A DNA stretch of 12,647 nt, taken from the NCBI GenBank assembly GCA_022706165.1, contig JAKJDA010000046.1:1-12647 (forward strand). The letters are read 5' to 3'. Each line of letters starts with the position of its first letter. Position 1 is the first letter of the stretch. The stretch is from Candidatus Hydrogenedentota bacterium. Its GTDB lineage: Bacteria > Hydrogenedentota > Hydrogenedentia > Hydrogenedentales > SLHB01. The notes under the pieces were generated by a model that searched no databases, was not told the DNA's origin, and was given only the letters and a program-made list of their open reading frames with translations. The translations under genes were made by a program, and so were the position numbers. This document shows, in pieces, positions 7,114-12,101 of this stretch.

Positions 7114-7818
7114 GTGATTTTATGCGGCGGACGGGGCATGCGCTTGCAGTCCTTGCTGGGATCAATCCCCAAGGCGCTTGCAAACGTCGCGGGACGTCCC
7201 TTCCTCGATCATCTGTTGACCCGTCTGCATGGCCAAGGCATACGGGACGTTGTGTTATGCACGGGCGTGGGCGCCGACCACATCCAAGCGCACTGCCGCG
7301 ACGGTCAGCCGTGGGGGCTTGCCATCCGCTACTCGCGCGAGGAAAGCCCCCTGGACACCGCCGGGGCTCTCAAGCGCGCCGCGCCGTTGATCGCGTCGAG
7401 TCCGTTCCTGGTCATGAACGGAGACTCCATGGTCCGCGTGGACCTGGCCGCGTTGCTGGCGGCGCACATCCGCGCCGGAGCCCACATCACGATCGTGGCG
7501 GTCAACGTGTCCGATCGCGCCCGATACGGTTCGTTGCGCCTGGAAGCGGATGACCAGATCGCGGGATTCGAGGAGAAGGGAGTCGCGACAGGACCGGGGC
7601 CTGTCAGCGCCGGGACGTACGTGATCAACCGCGATGTTCTGGAAACGATTCCGGCGGACAGAGCAGTCTCCCTCGAGCACGACGTATTTCCTCGGTATGC
7701 GCGCCGGGGGCTTTTGGGATTCCAAACGCCGGGGCCTTTGCTAGACATTGGCACGCCCGCATCCTACCGGACCGCCCCGGACATCCTCGCCAAAATCATG
7801 GAGGAAACCGCGTCATGA
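7114..7818 (+). CDS. hddC: Nucleotidyltransferase, HddC-like (sugar-1-phosphate guanylyltransferase)
   Basis: A 234-residue NTP-transferase. ILCGGRGMRL (residues 2-11) with PKALANVAGRPFLDHLL (19-35) is the nucleotide-binding signature, NGDS (102-105) carries the metal-binding Asp, and DIGTPASY lies near the C-terminus. Length and the following HddA-like kinase suggest D-glycero-D-manno-heptose-1-phosphate guanylyltransferase, making GDP-heptose. Other sugar-1-phosphate nucleotidyltransferases look similar, so the substrate is inferred from context. The start is uncertain. GTG 7114 leaves the fold intact and has GGAGG (7096-7100) 13 bases upstream, rather far. The frame is open back to TTG 6967, but that overlaps a promoter. 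The stop overlaps the next start (ATGA), so translation is coupled. Confidence 0.82.
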   Translation: MILCGGRGMRLQSLLGSIPKALANVAGRPFLDHLLTRLHGQGIRDVVLCTGVGADHIQAHCRDGQPWGLAIRYSREESPLDTAGALKRAAPLIASSPFLVMNGDSMVRVDLAALLAAHIRAGAHITIVAVNVSDRARYGSLRLEADDQIAGFEEKGVATGPGPVSAGTYVINRDVLETIPADRAVSLEHDVFPRYARRGLLGFQTPGPLLDIGTPASYRTAPDILAKIMEETAS

Positions 7819-8795
7819 TCATCACCCGGGCTCCTCTTCGCGTAAGTTTTCTGGGCGGCGGGACGGATTATCCCGAGTATTTTCTCCGCCACGGGGGAGC
7901 GATCCTGGGAACCGCCATCGACAAGTTCTCCTACATCACGGCGAGCGCCTTTTATGGCCGGCTGTTCGATTACGCCATCCGGCTTTCCTACCGGAAACCG
8001 GAGATCGTCAACCGAATCGACGAGATCGAACATCCGGTGTTTCGCGAAAGCCTGCGCTACTGCGGCATTGACCGCGATATTGAGCTGCATACCGTTGCGG
8101 ACTTGCCCGCCTTTACAGGCCTGGGCTCCTCCTCGTCCTTCACGGTCGCCTTGCTGCACGCGTTGCACGCGTTTCGCGGCGAATTCAGAACGCCGCAACA
8201 ACTGATGTACGAGGCCATCCATGTCGAACGCCATTTGTTGCAAGACCCGGTCGGCTGCCAGGACCAAGCCTTGGCGGCGTTTGGGGGATTCAACCTGATC
8301 GAGTTCCATGCCGAAGACGACATCCGGGTGCATCGGGCCCCGATCGCCCCGGAACGGCTGCGTGAGCTGGAGCAGCATTTGTTTCTGGTGTTCACAGGCA
8401 TCCGCCGACGCGCCGCCGACGTGGTCGTCGGCCAACTCGCGCGCCTCGACGAAAATCGATCCGTTCTTGCCGACATGCGCCGCATGGTCGATCAGGGTTG
8501 GGATATCTTGGTCGGAGCCCGGCCATGGCAGGAATTTGGGCAATTGCTCCACAAAACCTGGCTTGCCAAACAAAGTCTCGACGCGGGCGTATCGAATCCC
8601 GCCATTGACGCCCTATGCCGGCGCGGTCTCGATGCGGGGGCATGGGCGGCCAAACTGCTGGGGGCGGGCGGCGGCGGCTTCATTTTGTTTTTCGCCCCAC
8701 CCGAACTGCGGCCCGCCCTCGAACGCGCCTTTGCCAGCCACCCATGTCTTTCCGTCGCCGTCAATGCGCCCGGTTCAGAAGTGATTTTTTCGTAA
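7815..8795 (+). CDS. hddA: GHMP-family sugar kinase, HddA-like (heptose-7-phosphate kinase)
   Basis: A 326-residue GHMP kinase of normal length. RAPLRVSFLGGGTDYPEYF (5-23) is the N-terminal motif 1 typical of the heptose/fucose-type sugar kinases. GLGSSSSFTVALLHAL (102-117) is the ATP-binding GHMP motif 2. LLGAGGGGFILFF (281-293) is motif 3. The GGGTDYP phrase is characteristic of HddA and related sugar kinases. By family knowledge HddA phosphorylates D-glycero-D-manno-heptose 7-phosphate to the 1,7-bisphosphate in the GDP-heptose pathway. The start ATG 7815 overlaps the hddC-like stop by four bases and has GGAGG at 7800-7804. The other pathway steps (isomerase GmhA, phosphatase GmhB) are not in the window. 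Fucokinase-like activity is the main alternative. Confidence 0.87.
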   Translation: MIITRAPLRVSFLGGGTDYPEYFLRHGGAILGTAIDKFSYITASAFYGRLFDYAIRLSYRKPEIVNRIDEIEHPVFRESLRYCGIDRDIELHTVADLPAFTGLGSSSSFTVALLHALHAFRGEFRTPQQLMYEAIHVERHLLQDPVGCQDQALAAFGGFNLIEFHAEDDIRVHRAPIAPERLRELEQHLFLVFTGIRRRAADVVVGQLARLDENRSVLADMRRMVDQGWDILVGARPWQEFGQLLHKTWLAKQSLDAGVSNPAIDALCRRGLDAGAWAAKLLGAGGGGFILFFAPPELRPALERAFASHPCLSVAVNAPGSEVIFS

Positions 8796-8846
8796 CGATC
8801 AGCGGCCGTTCTTTTCCCGAAACGTCTTCGTCAAACATTCGCCATG

Positions 8847-8868
8847 CGCCCATGTGGACGAATGGGCG
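8847..8868. repeat. Short hairpin between convergent genes
   Basis: CGCCCAT (8847-8853) and ATGGGCG (8862-8868) form a 7-bp stem with an eight-base loop between the convergent kinase and membrane-protein genes. There is no T-run on either side, so it is not a typical intrinsic terminator, though it may still slow transcription or protect 3' ends. Its right arm overlaps the dispersed repeat copy at 8861-8879. Confidence 0.45.
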
Positions 8869-8879
8869 GAAATGCTCTA
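8861..8879 (-). repeat. Dispersed 19-bp repeat, copy 1 (TAGAGCATTTYCGCCMATT)
   Basis: Read on the minus strand this matches 17 of 19 bases of the plus-strand sequence 11006-11024, which is itself the left arm of a long inverted repeat. The TAG at its start is the stop codon of the membrane-protein gene. This makes three related copies in the window, hinting at a genome-wide element or a protein-binding site. Confidence 0.5.
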
Positions 8880-9536
8880 TAGGCCGGCGTAAAGAAAAGC
8901 GGGGCGCAACAAGTCTTTGGATTCGGGTTGCAACGCGCTTTCCTTGCGAAACGCGTCAAACAAGGCCTTCGCATGCGTCTTGGCCTTTTCCTTGGGAATA
9001 TCCAGCGCTTGATATTGCCACGCCCGCGTCAACACGTAGACGCCGCCGCGATCCTGAAGCGACACCTCCACCGCATACAAACGCCCCCCGGCGAGAAAAT
9101 AGACGTTTCCCGTCGCCGCACGGACAGGTTCGGCGGCGGTTTTCAAGCGGGCATACACCCCCCCGAACGCAACCGGCGCGGCGTCGCCAAGCGAAACGCC
9201 CGACCGGACAAGTTCCTCCCGGAAATCCGAAAGAGCCTGAAGCGGCGGATCGTCATGGGCTGCCGCCACCGCGTTGATTCGGTCATAGGATCCCGTGCGC
9301 AAACCTTCAACAATCCCGCGAGCCGTCTCGGCGACCGCTCCCGCGGGCCGAGACCACCCGAACCATGAATACGCCCCAATCGCCGCGCCGCCCGTCGCCA
9401 ACAACACCACCACGATGCCCGCCAGGCGATGCGCCCTGACGCGCCATGCCGCGGCGCGAGTCGCATGCCACTCCAGCGGACGCATGACTTCCGTCAACAC
9501 TTCCTTGTCGAATTCCAATCGCCTGGCGGTTTGCAC
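8877..9536 (-). CDS. Single-pass membrane protein of unknown function
   Basis: A 219-residue protein I do not recognise. About 34 N-terminal residues (basic, cytoplasmic) are followed by one strong hydrophobic segment (about 38-58, LAGIVVVLLATGGAAIGAYS) and a soluble C-terminal domain of about 155 residues, predicted periplasmic. That domain contains ARGIVEGLRTGSYD and VYFLAGGRLYAVEVSLQD, a pattern reminiscent of a small alpha/beta (NTF2- or DUF4878-like) fold; this is only an impression. GTG 9536 is used because AAGGGA lies eight bases upstream; ATG 9485 is a shorter alternative that keeps the membrane segment. It lies downstream of the propeller-like gene, but a probable terminator separates them. 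It ends 82 bases from the convergent kinase gene. Confidence 0.72.
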   Translation of the reverse strand: MQTARRLEFDKEVLTEVMRPLEWHATRAAAWRVRAHRLAGIVVVLLATGGAAIGAYSWFGWSRPAGAVAETARGIVEGLRTGSYDRINAVAAAHDDPPLQALSDFREELVRSGVSLGDAAPVAFGGVYARLKTAAEPVRAATGNVYFLAGGRLYAVEVSLQDRGGVYVLTRAWQYQALDIPKEKAKTHAKALFDAFRKESALQPESKDLLRPAFLYAGL

Positions 9537-9557
9537 GCGTGGCGTCCCTTAATTTCG

Positions 9558-9574
9558 AAAAAGCCCCTTGGGGC
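9558..9574 (-). terminator. Probable intrinsic terminator after the propeller-like gene
   Basis: On the minus strand GCCCC-AA-GGGGC followed by TTTTT. The stem is short (four to five GC pairs, tight loop), but the T-run directly abuts it. It lies 72 bases after the stop at 9646 and just before the ribosome-binding site of the membrane-protein gene. Confidence 0.5.
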
Positions 9575-9645
9575 GGCCTCGTTTTCTGTGCGACGCGGAA
9601 CGGATCGTCCGCTTGCTTTTCCCGGACTTTCGAGCCGTCGGCGCA

Positions 9646-10974
9646 TCACGGCGATCCGCCATCGGCGGTTATACCATAAACCGTCGCCTGATTCATGCTG
9701 ATTCGAAGACGGCAGCGAACGAGGGGCAGGTCCGAAAGCAAAAGGCCGTCCCAATCCAAACGGATCCGATCGCTGTCGACGGCACGCGCCCGGCAAGGAT
9801 TGACGCCGCCCAGGGGAAGGCCCGCTTCGTCCAGCGGCTCGACATCGATCCAGCCCTGCGAAGCGTCTGCGTCAAGATATACAGGCGAACCCGGAACAGA
9901 AAATGGCGGGGTGACGAAACGGCCCGATGCGTGCGAGACCACGCCCGTCAGCCGACGCGTGCGATAGGCCGCTTGTTCGAGGGAGCGGTTGCGCGCCACG
10001 AGGAACATCCGGCGGTTGCCGCTTGGATACGGCTCCGCAAACGACCATATTCCCAGATCCGCGTCGCGAAAGGGCCGTTCCCATTGGCGCCCGTCGGAAC
10101 TGACCATCAGTTCCGTGGCGAGTTTCCGGCTGAGTTGTCCGGGCCGGGCCGGATCGGCCCAGTATTTCAGCAACAACGCCAGGCAACGGCCTTCGTGAAA
10201 AAATGGGCGCATGGCGTAGAATTCCGTGTTGGGCGGATCGCGATCATCCGGCTGAAGCATTTGTTCCGGCAGGGTCCACTCGAGCAGATGAGCAGACGAC
10301 CTTCGGGCAATCACGCGCCGCTGCCGGCCAACCAAGTCGGGATGCGGCTTGTCGGGCCATGGCACAAGAACCGTCTGGTATACGTCATACCCTTCCTCGC
10401 GCGCCAGCAGCGAAAATATCCCCGAACCGCCCGAAAACACCGGATTTTCCGCCACGGGACTCCAATCCGTGCCTTTGTCCGACACCGCCGCATAGGCCCC
10501 TTCGCCGCCGGGAGAACGCCGATCCCAATACAGCGCCCACAATTTCCCCTCCTTAACAACCACCTGAAAAGCGCTGAGCGGCGCATTGCCGTCGCTGCGG
10601 GAAAAGGGCGCGGCAAGCATGGCGATGTTGTTGGGGCCTCCCCAGGGGACAGGTTCCTGCCGCAACGCAGGGACGGTCCACCGTCCTTCCCGGATGGTTC
10701 CCAGACACACGGCCCGCCTTTCTGGATCGCTGCGTAAATACCAAACCAGGACGCCCTGGGGCGACGCCAGCGCCGCGAATGGGAGATACGACGTCGCCGC
10801 ATGAGCGGGATCCGCGGGAATCAATAAGGAGGCCGTCTCCGGGCGTTGCGCCTCGATCGTCACCCCTTCGGCGTCTTTCAGGTCCAGAGGAGAGAAAAAC
10901 GAAAAAGGCAGCCCCACACTGAACGCCAATGCGACTGTCACATGGAGCCAACACGCTGTCATGCCGTGGTTCAT
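9646..10974 (-). CDS. Secreted beta-propeller-like protein (sialidase/GH43-type fold), function unknown
   Basis: A 442-residue protein. The N-terminus (about residues 6-28, CWLHVTVALAFSVGLPFSFF) looks like a signal peptide or membrane anchor. The rest is predominantly beta-type with recurring blade-like phrases: VLVWYLRSDPERR, KLWALYWDRRSPGGEGAYAA, SDKGTDWSPVAENPVFSGG, LMVSSDGRQWERPFRDADLG and RRMFLVARN. S-x-D-G/K-x-x-W resembles the Asp-box blade motif of sialidases and other propellers. The C-terminal ~80 residues look like a beta-sandwich. Such proteins often bind or hydrolyse glycans outside the cytoplasm, but I cannot identify a catalytic triad and do not assign activity. The start is uncertain between ATG 10974 and ATG 10962. 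The upstream region contains the long inverted repeat described separately. Confidence 0.7.
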   Translation of the reverse strand: MNHGMTACWLHVTVALAFSVGLPFSFFSPLDLKDAEGVTIEAQRPETASLLIPADPAHAATSYLPFAALASPQGVLVWYLRSDPERRAVCLGTIREGRWTVPALRQEPVPWGGPNNIAMLAAPFSRSDGNAPLSAFQVVVKEGKLWALYWDRRSPGGEGAYAAVSDKGTDWSPVAENPVFSGGSGIFSLLAREEGYDVYQTVLVPWPDKPHPDLVGRQRRVIARRSSAHLLEWTLPEQMLQPDDRDPPNTEFYAMRPFFHEGRCLALLLKYWADPARPGQLSRKLATELMVSSDGRQWERPFRDADLGIWSFAEPYPSGNRRMFLVARNRSLEQAAYRTRRLTGVVSHASGRFVTPPFSVPGSPVYLDADASQGWIDVEPLDEAGLPLGGVNPCRARAVDSDRIRLDWDGLLLSDLPLVRCRLRISMNQATVYGITADGGSP

Positions 10975-11000
10975 TCCGCTGACGCGTGCGCCGCGGTCCT

Positions 11001-11075
11001 CTTGCTAGAGCATTTTCGCCAATTATGCCTACGCCATGTACGCTCAAGAAACGTTGGCGAAAATGCTCTCACAAG
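11001..11075. repeat. Long imperfect inverted repeat (22-bp arms, 31-base spacer)
   Basis: The left arm 11001-11022 and right arm 11054-11075 are complementary at 20 of 22 positions, including a perfect 16-bp core (AGAGCATTTTCGCCAA and its complement). There is no T-run after either arm. It lies about 27 bases upstream of the propeller-like gene's start, where its promoter should be; on the minus strand a CATAAT box occurs between the arms. It could be an operator, a structured leader RNA or a short palindromic mobile repeat. Confidence 0.8.
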
Positions 11076-11092
11076 ACTGATCGTAGGCACAA
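11023..11092. repeat. Second inverted repeat interlocked with the first
   Basis: Arms 11023-11033 and 11082-11092 are complementary at 10 of 11 positions, with a perfect 8-bp core TGCCTACG/CGTAGGCA. Its left arm lies in the spacer of the 22-bp repeat and its right arm outside, so the two stems are crossed (pseudoknot topology or mutually exclusive pairings) rather than nested. Confidence 0.6.
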
Positions 11093-11115
11093 AAAGTTAA
11101 ACTGCTCAGCGCTTC

Positions 11116-11135
11116 GTCAGGCTGGGAGGCCTGAC
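11116..11135. repeat. Perfect 7-bp hairpin next to the terminator
   Basis: GTCAGGC (11116-11122) and GCCTGAC (11129-11135) with a six-base loop. It sits directly downstream, on the minus strand, of the intrinsic terminator of the peptide genes. It lacks a T-run and may serve as a back-up or 3'-end structure. Confidence 0.5.
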
Positions 11136-11138
11136 ATG

Positions 11139-11170
11139 AAAAAAGCCGCAGAGCGAAATTCTCCACGGCT
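11139..11170 (-). terminator. Intrinsic terminator of the peptide cluster
   Basis: On the minus strand AGCCGTGGAG pairs with CTCTGCGGCT (10 bp including two G-U pairs) around a seven-base loop, followed by TTTTT. It begins 24 bases after the stop of the last MKH peptide gene and is oriented with it, good evidence that a transcript through the peptide genes ends here. Confidence 0.85.
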
Positions 11171-11194
11171 GCACAGAATTCTTGTACGATTCGA

Positions 11195-11392
11195 TTACAC
11201 GGTTTGGGTTTTGCCCAACACGGGGTACACGCGGTAGAGGCCCCACGCTACAAGGCTGCCCCAGTTCGTGAGGGGGCCAACGCCGTTCACGGTGATGCCG
11301 GGAACGCCGCCCGACTGCTTGCCCCAATCCCAACCAATCGTGCTGTCGGAAACGGCCGACGCCGGCTTCGAGACACGCGCAATGTGTTTCAT
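11195..11392 (-). CDS. MKH-leader Trp-rich small peptide A (65 residues)
   Basis: Starts at ATG 11392 with AAGGA eight bases upstream and ends with TAA (11195-11197), followed at once by an intrinsic terminator. The N-terminus MKHIARVSKPASAV matches the two neighbouring small genes. The remainder is Gly- and Trp-rich: four Trp in 65 residues (21, 23, 44, 50), WDWGK at 21-25, SGG at 27-29, and a hydrophobic segment NWGSLVAWGLYRVYPVLG at 43-60. I do not recognise a family. A precursor of a modified peptide, a bacteriocin or a signal peptide are possibilities; none is shown. An alternative ATG at 11401 adds three residues (MTY), but MKH matches its relatives. No cysteine is present. It is the last gene of the series. 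Confidence 0.75.
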   Translation of the reverse strand: MKHIARVSKPASAVSDSTIGWDWGKQSGGVPGITVNGVGPLTNWGSLVAWGLYRVYPVLGKTQTV

Positions 11393-11473
11393 GTATGTCA
11401 TCCTTCTCCTCGGAGCCCTACGTAGCGTTCGCACATGCGTGAACGTCGGCCCCGGTCGTGTGTTAGTCGTTAA

Positions 11474-11602
11474 CTAGACGGACCAGTAATACTGTTGCTT
11501 CGGGCTCGGATTCCCGGTCTTGAAATAGCTCGGCCAGTTCCAGATCGGCCCAGACTCCGCCTTCGCCGGGGCGTCTTTCGTTACAACCGTCAAGTGCTTC
11601 AT
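11474..11602 (-). CDS. MKH-leader Trp-rich small peptide B (42 residues)
   Basis: A 42-residue gene ending with TAG at 11474-11476. Two adjacent ATGs occur (11605 and 11602). The second is preferred because AGAGGG lies eight bases upstream and it gives the MKH start shared with A and C. The N-terminus is MKHLTVVTKDAPAKAES. The rest is short and aromatic: GPIWNWPSYFKTGNP then QQYYWSV, with three Trp, three Tyr and one Phe in 42 residues. WNW at 21-23 corresponds to WDW of peptide A. It contains no cysteine and no clear membrane helix. The function is unknown; the shared N-terminus with a variable C-terminus suggests leader and core parts of a precursor peptide. Confidence 0.72.
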   Translation of the reverse strand: MKHLTVVTKDAPAKAESGPIWNWPSYFKTGNPSPKQQYYWSV

Positions 11603-11728
11603 CATTCCAACCCTCTCGTGTATATGCCACCCGCCGCGCTCACGACTCGCAGGCCGCCGCCACGACTTTTGGCCGTTTGTGTTGCCCTTCCCGGCATCCG
11701 CTATGTGTCCGGGAAGTCGTCCGGGAAA

Positions 11729-11750
11729 GGCCTTCGTCTTTCCGAAGGCC
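11729..11750. repeat. Perfect 8-bp hairpin between peptide genes C and B
   Basis: GGCCTTCG (11729-11736) and CGAAGGCC (11743-11750) with a six-base loop; on the minus strand it is followed by TTT. A smaller stem CCCGT/ACGGG (11756-11771) lies between it and the stop of peptide C. Together they may form a partial terminator or a processing/stabilising site that sets unequal amounts of the peptides. The 179-base gap 11603-11781 holds nothing else I can support. Confidence 0.55.
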
Positions 11751-11781
11751 CCCCGCCCGTCTCCCTACGGGAAAATGTTCC

Positions 11782-11934
11782 TTACTTCGTCAGGAACTGG
11801 TTGACTTCACCCAACACCCAATTGGTCTGCTGAGTCGTCAACGGCGTCTTGCCAGTCAAGTTCCGCCATTCCACCAACGAGAACCACGCGGCCCCAGCCG
11901 GCTTCTCCATCGAACGAACCTGGACATGCTTCAT
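11782..11934 (-). CDS. MKH-leader Trp-rich small peptide C (50 residues)
   Basis: Starts at ATG 11934 behind an ideal ribosome-binding site and ends with TAA at 11782-11784. The N-terminus MKHVQVRSMEKPAGAA aligns with peptides A and B, with a two-residue insertion before KPAGA (KPASA in A). The remainder contains WFSLVEWRNLTGK and TNWVLGEVNQFLTK: three Trp in 50 residues, no cysteine. It is the first of the three small genes in the direction of transcription. I do not recognise a family. The near-perfect Shine-Dalgarno, the synonymous differences in the shared MKH codons and the following hairpins argue that it is a real gene. Confidence 0.78.
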   Translation of the reverse strand: MKHVQVRSMEKPAGAAWFSLVEWRNLTGKTPLTTQQTNWVLGEVNQFLTK

Positions 11935-11941
11935 GTGGCTT

Positions 11942-11952
11942 TCACCTCCTTT
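11942..11952 (-). promoter_or_regulatory. Extended Shine-Dalgarno site of peptide C
   Basis: On the minus strand AAAGGAGGTGA, nearly full complementarity to the 16S rRNA 3' end, ten bases before ATG 11934. It is one of the strongest ribosome-binding sites in the window and supports translation of a very short gene. Confidence 0.85.
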
Positions 11953-12027
11953 CTCCTTCCGTCTTGGTCATACGCCATCTAGTCAACGCCACCTCGCGAG
12001 ACCTGCGCCTCGCCAGGTTGTGGCCCT

Positions 12028-12056
12028 ATTGTGGACTATCCCTCGGGGATTCGCAA
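12028..12056 (-). promoter_or_regulatory. Candidate promoter of the small-peptide genes
   Basis: On the minus strand TTGCGA (12051-12056), a 17-base spacer and CACAAT (12028-12033), the same -10 hexamer as the hddC-side promoter. The predicted start near 12021 gives a leader of about 87 bases before peptide C. An 11-base palindrome GGAACAGTTCC (12074-12084) lies 18 bases upstream of the -35 box and could be an operator. Two of six positions differ from consensus in each box, so this is a moderate candidate. Confidence 0.42.
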
Positions 12057-12101
12057 CTTTATTGTCCCCATCCGGAACAGTTCCCCTGCTTCCCAGACAC
12101 A

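Noticed and set aside
9568..10737. A 389-codon plus-strand open frame opposite the propeller-like gene
   Set aside because: It is antisense to a frame with a signal peptide and blade-like motifs. Its translation is Arg/Pro/His-rich without domain features, as expected for a shadow in GC-rich DNA.
10986..11237. A basic 83-codon plus-strand open frame through the inverted repeats
   Set aside because: It runs through the crossed inverted repeats and the terminator and has no domain features; the structure explains the sequence better.
11306..11392. A double-glycine (GG) class II bacteriocin leader in peptide A
   Set aside because: SGG at residues 27-29 could be a cleavage site, but B and C lack an equivalent GG and the usual hydrophobic leader positions are not evident. 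The shared leader is better explained otherwise.
11602..11697. A 31-codon minus-strand open frame between peptides C and B
   Set aside because: The ribosome-binding site is poor, it lacks the MKH leader and Trp, and it overlaps the translation start of peptide B.
11495..11833. A 112-codon plus-strand open frame across peptides B and C
   Set aside because: It has no good ribosome-binding site and no recognisable protein features. The minus-strand small genes have good Shine-Dalgarno sites, related N-termini and a terminator.
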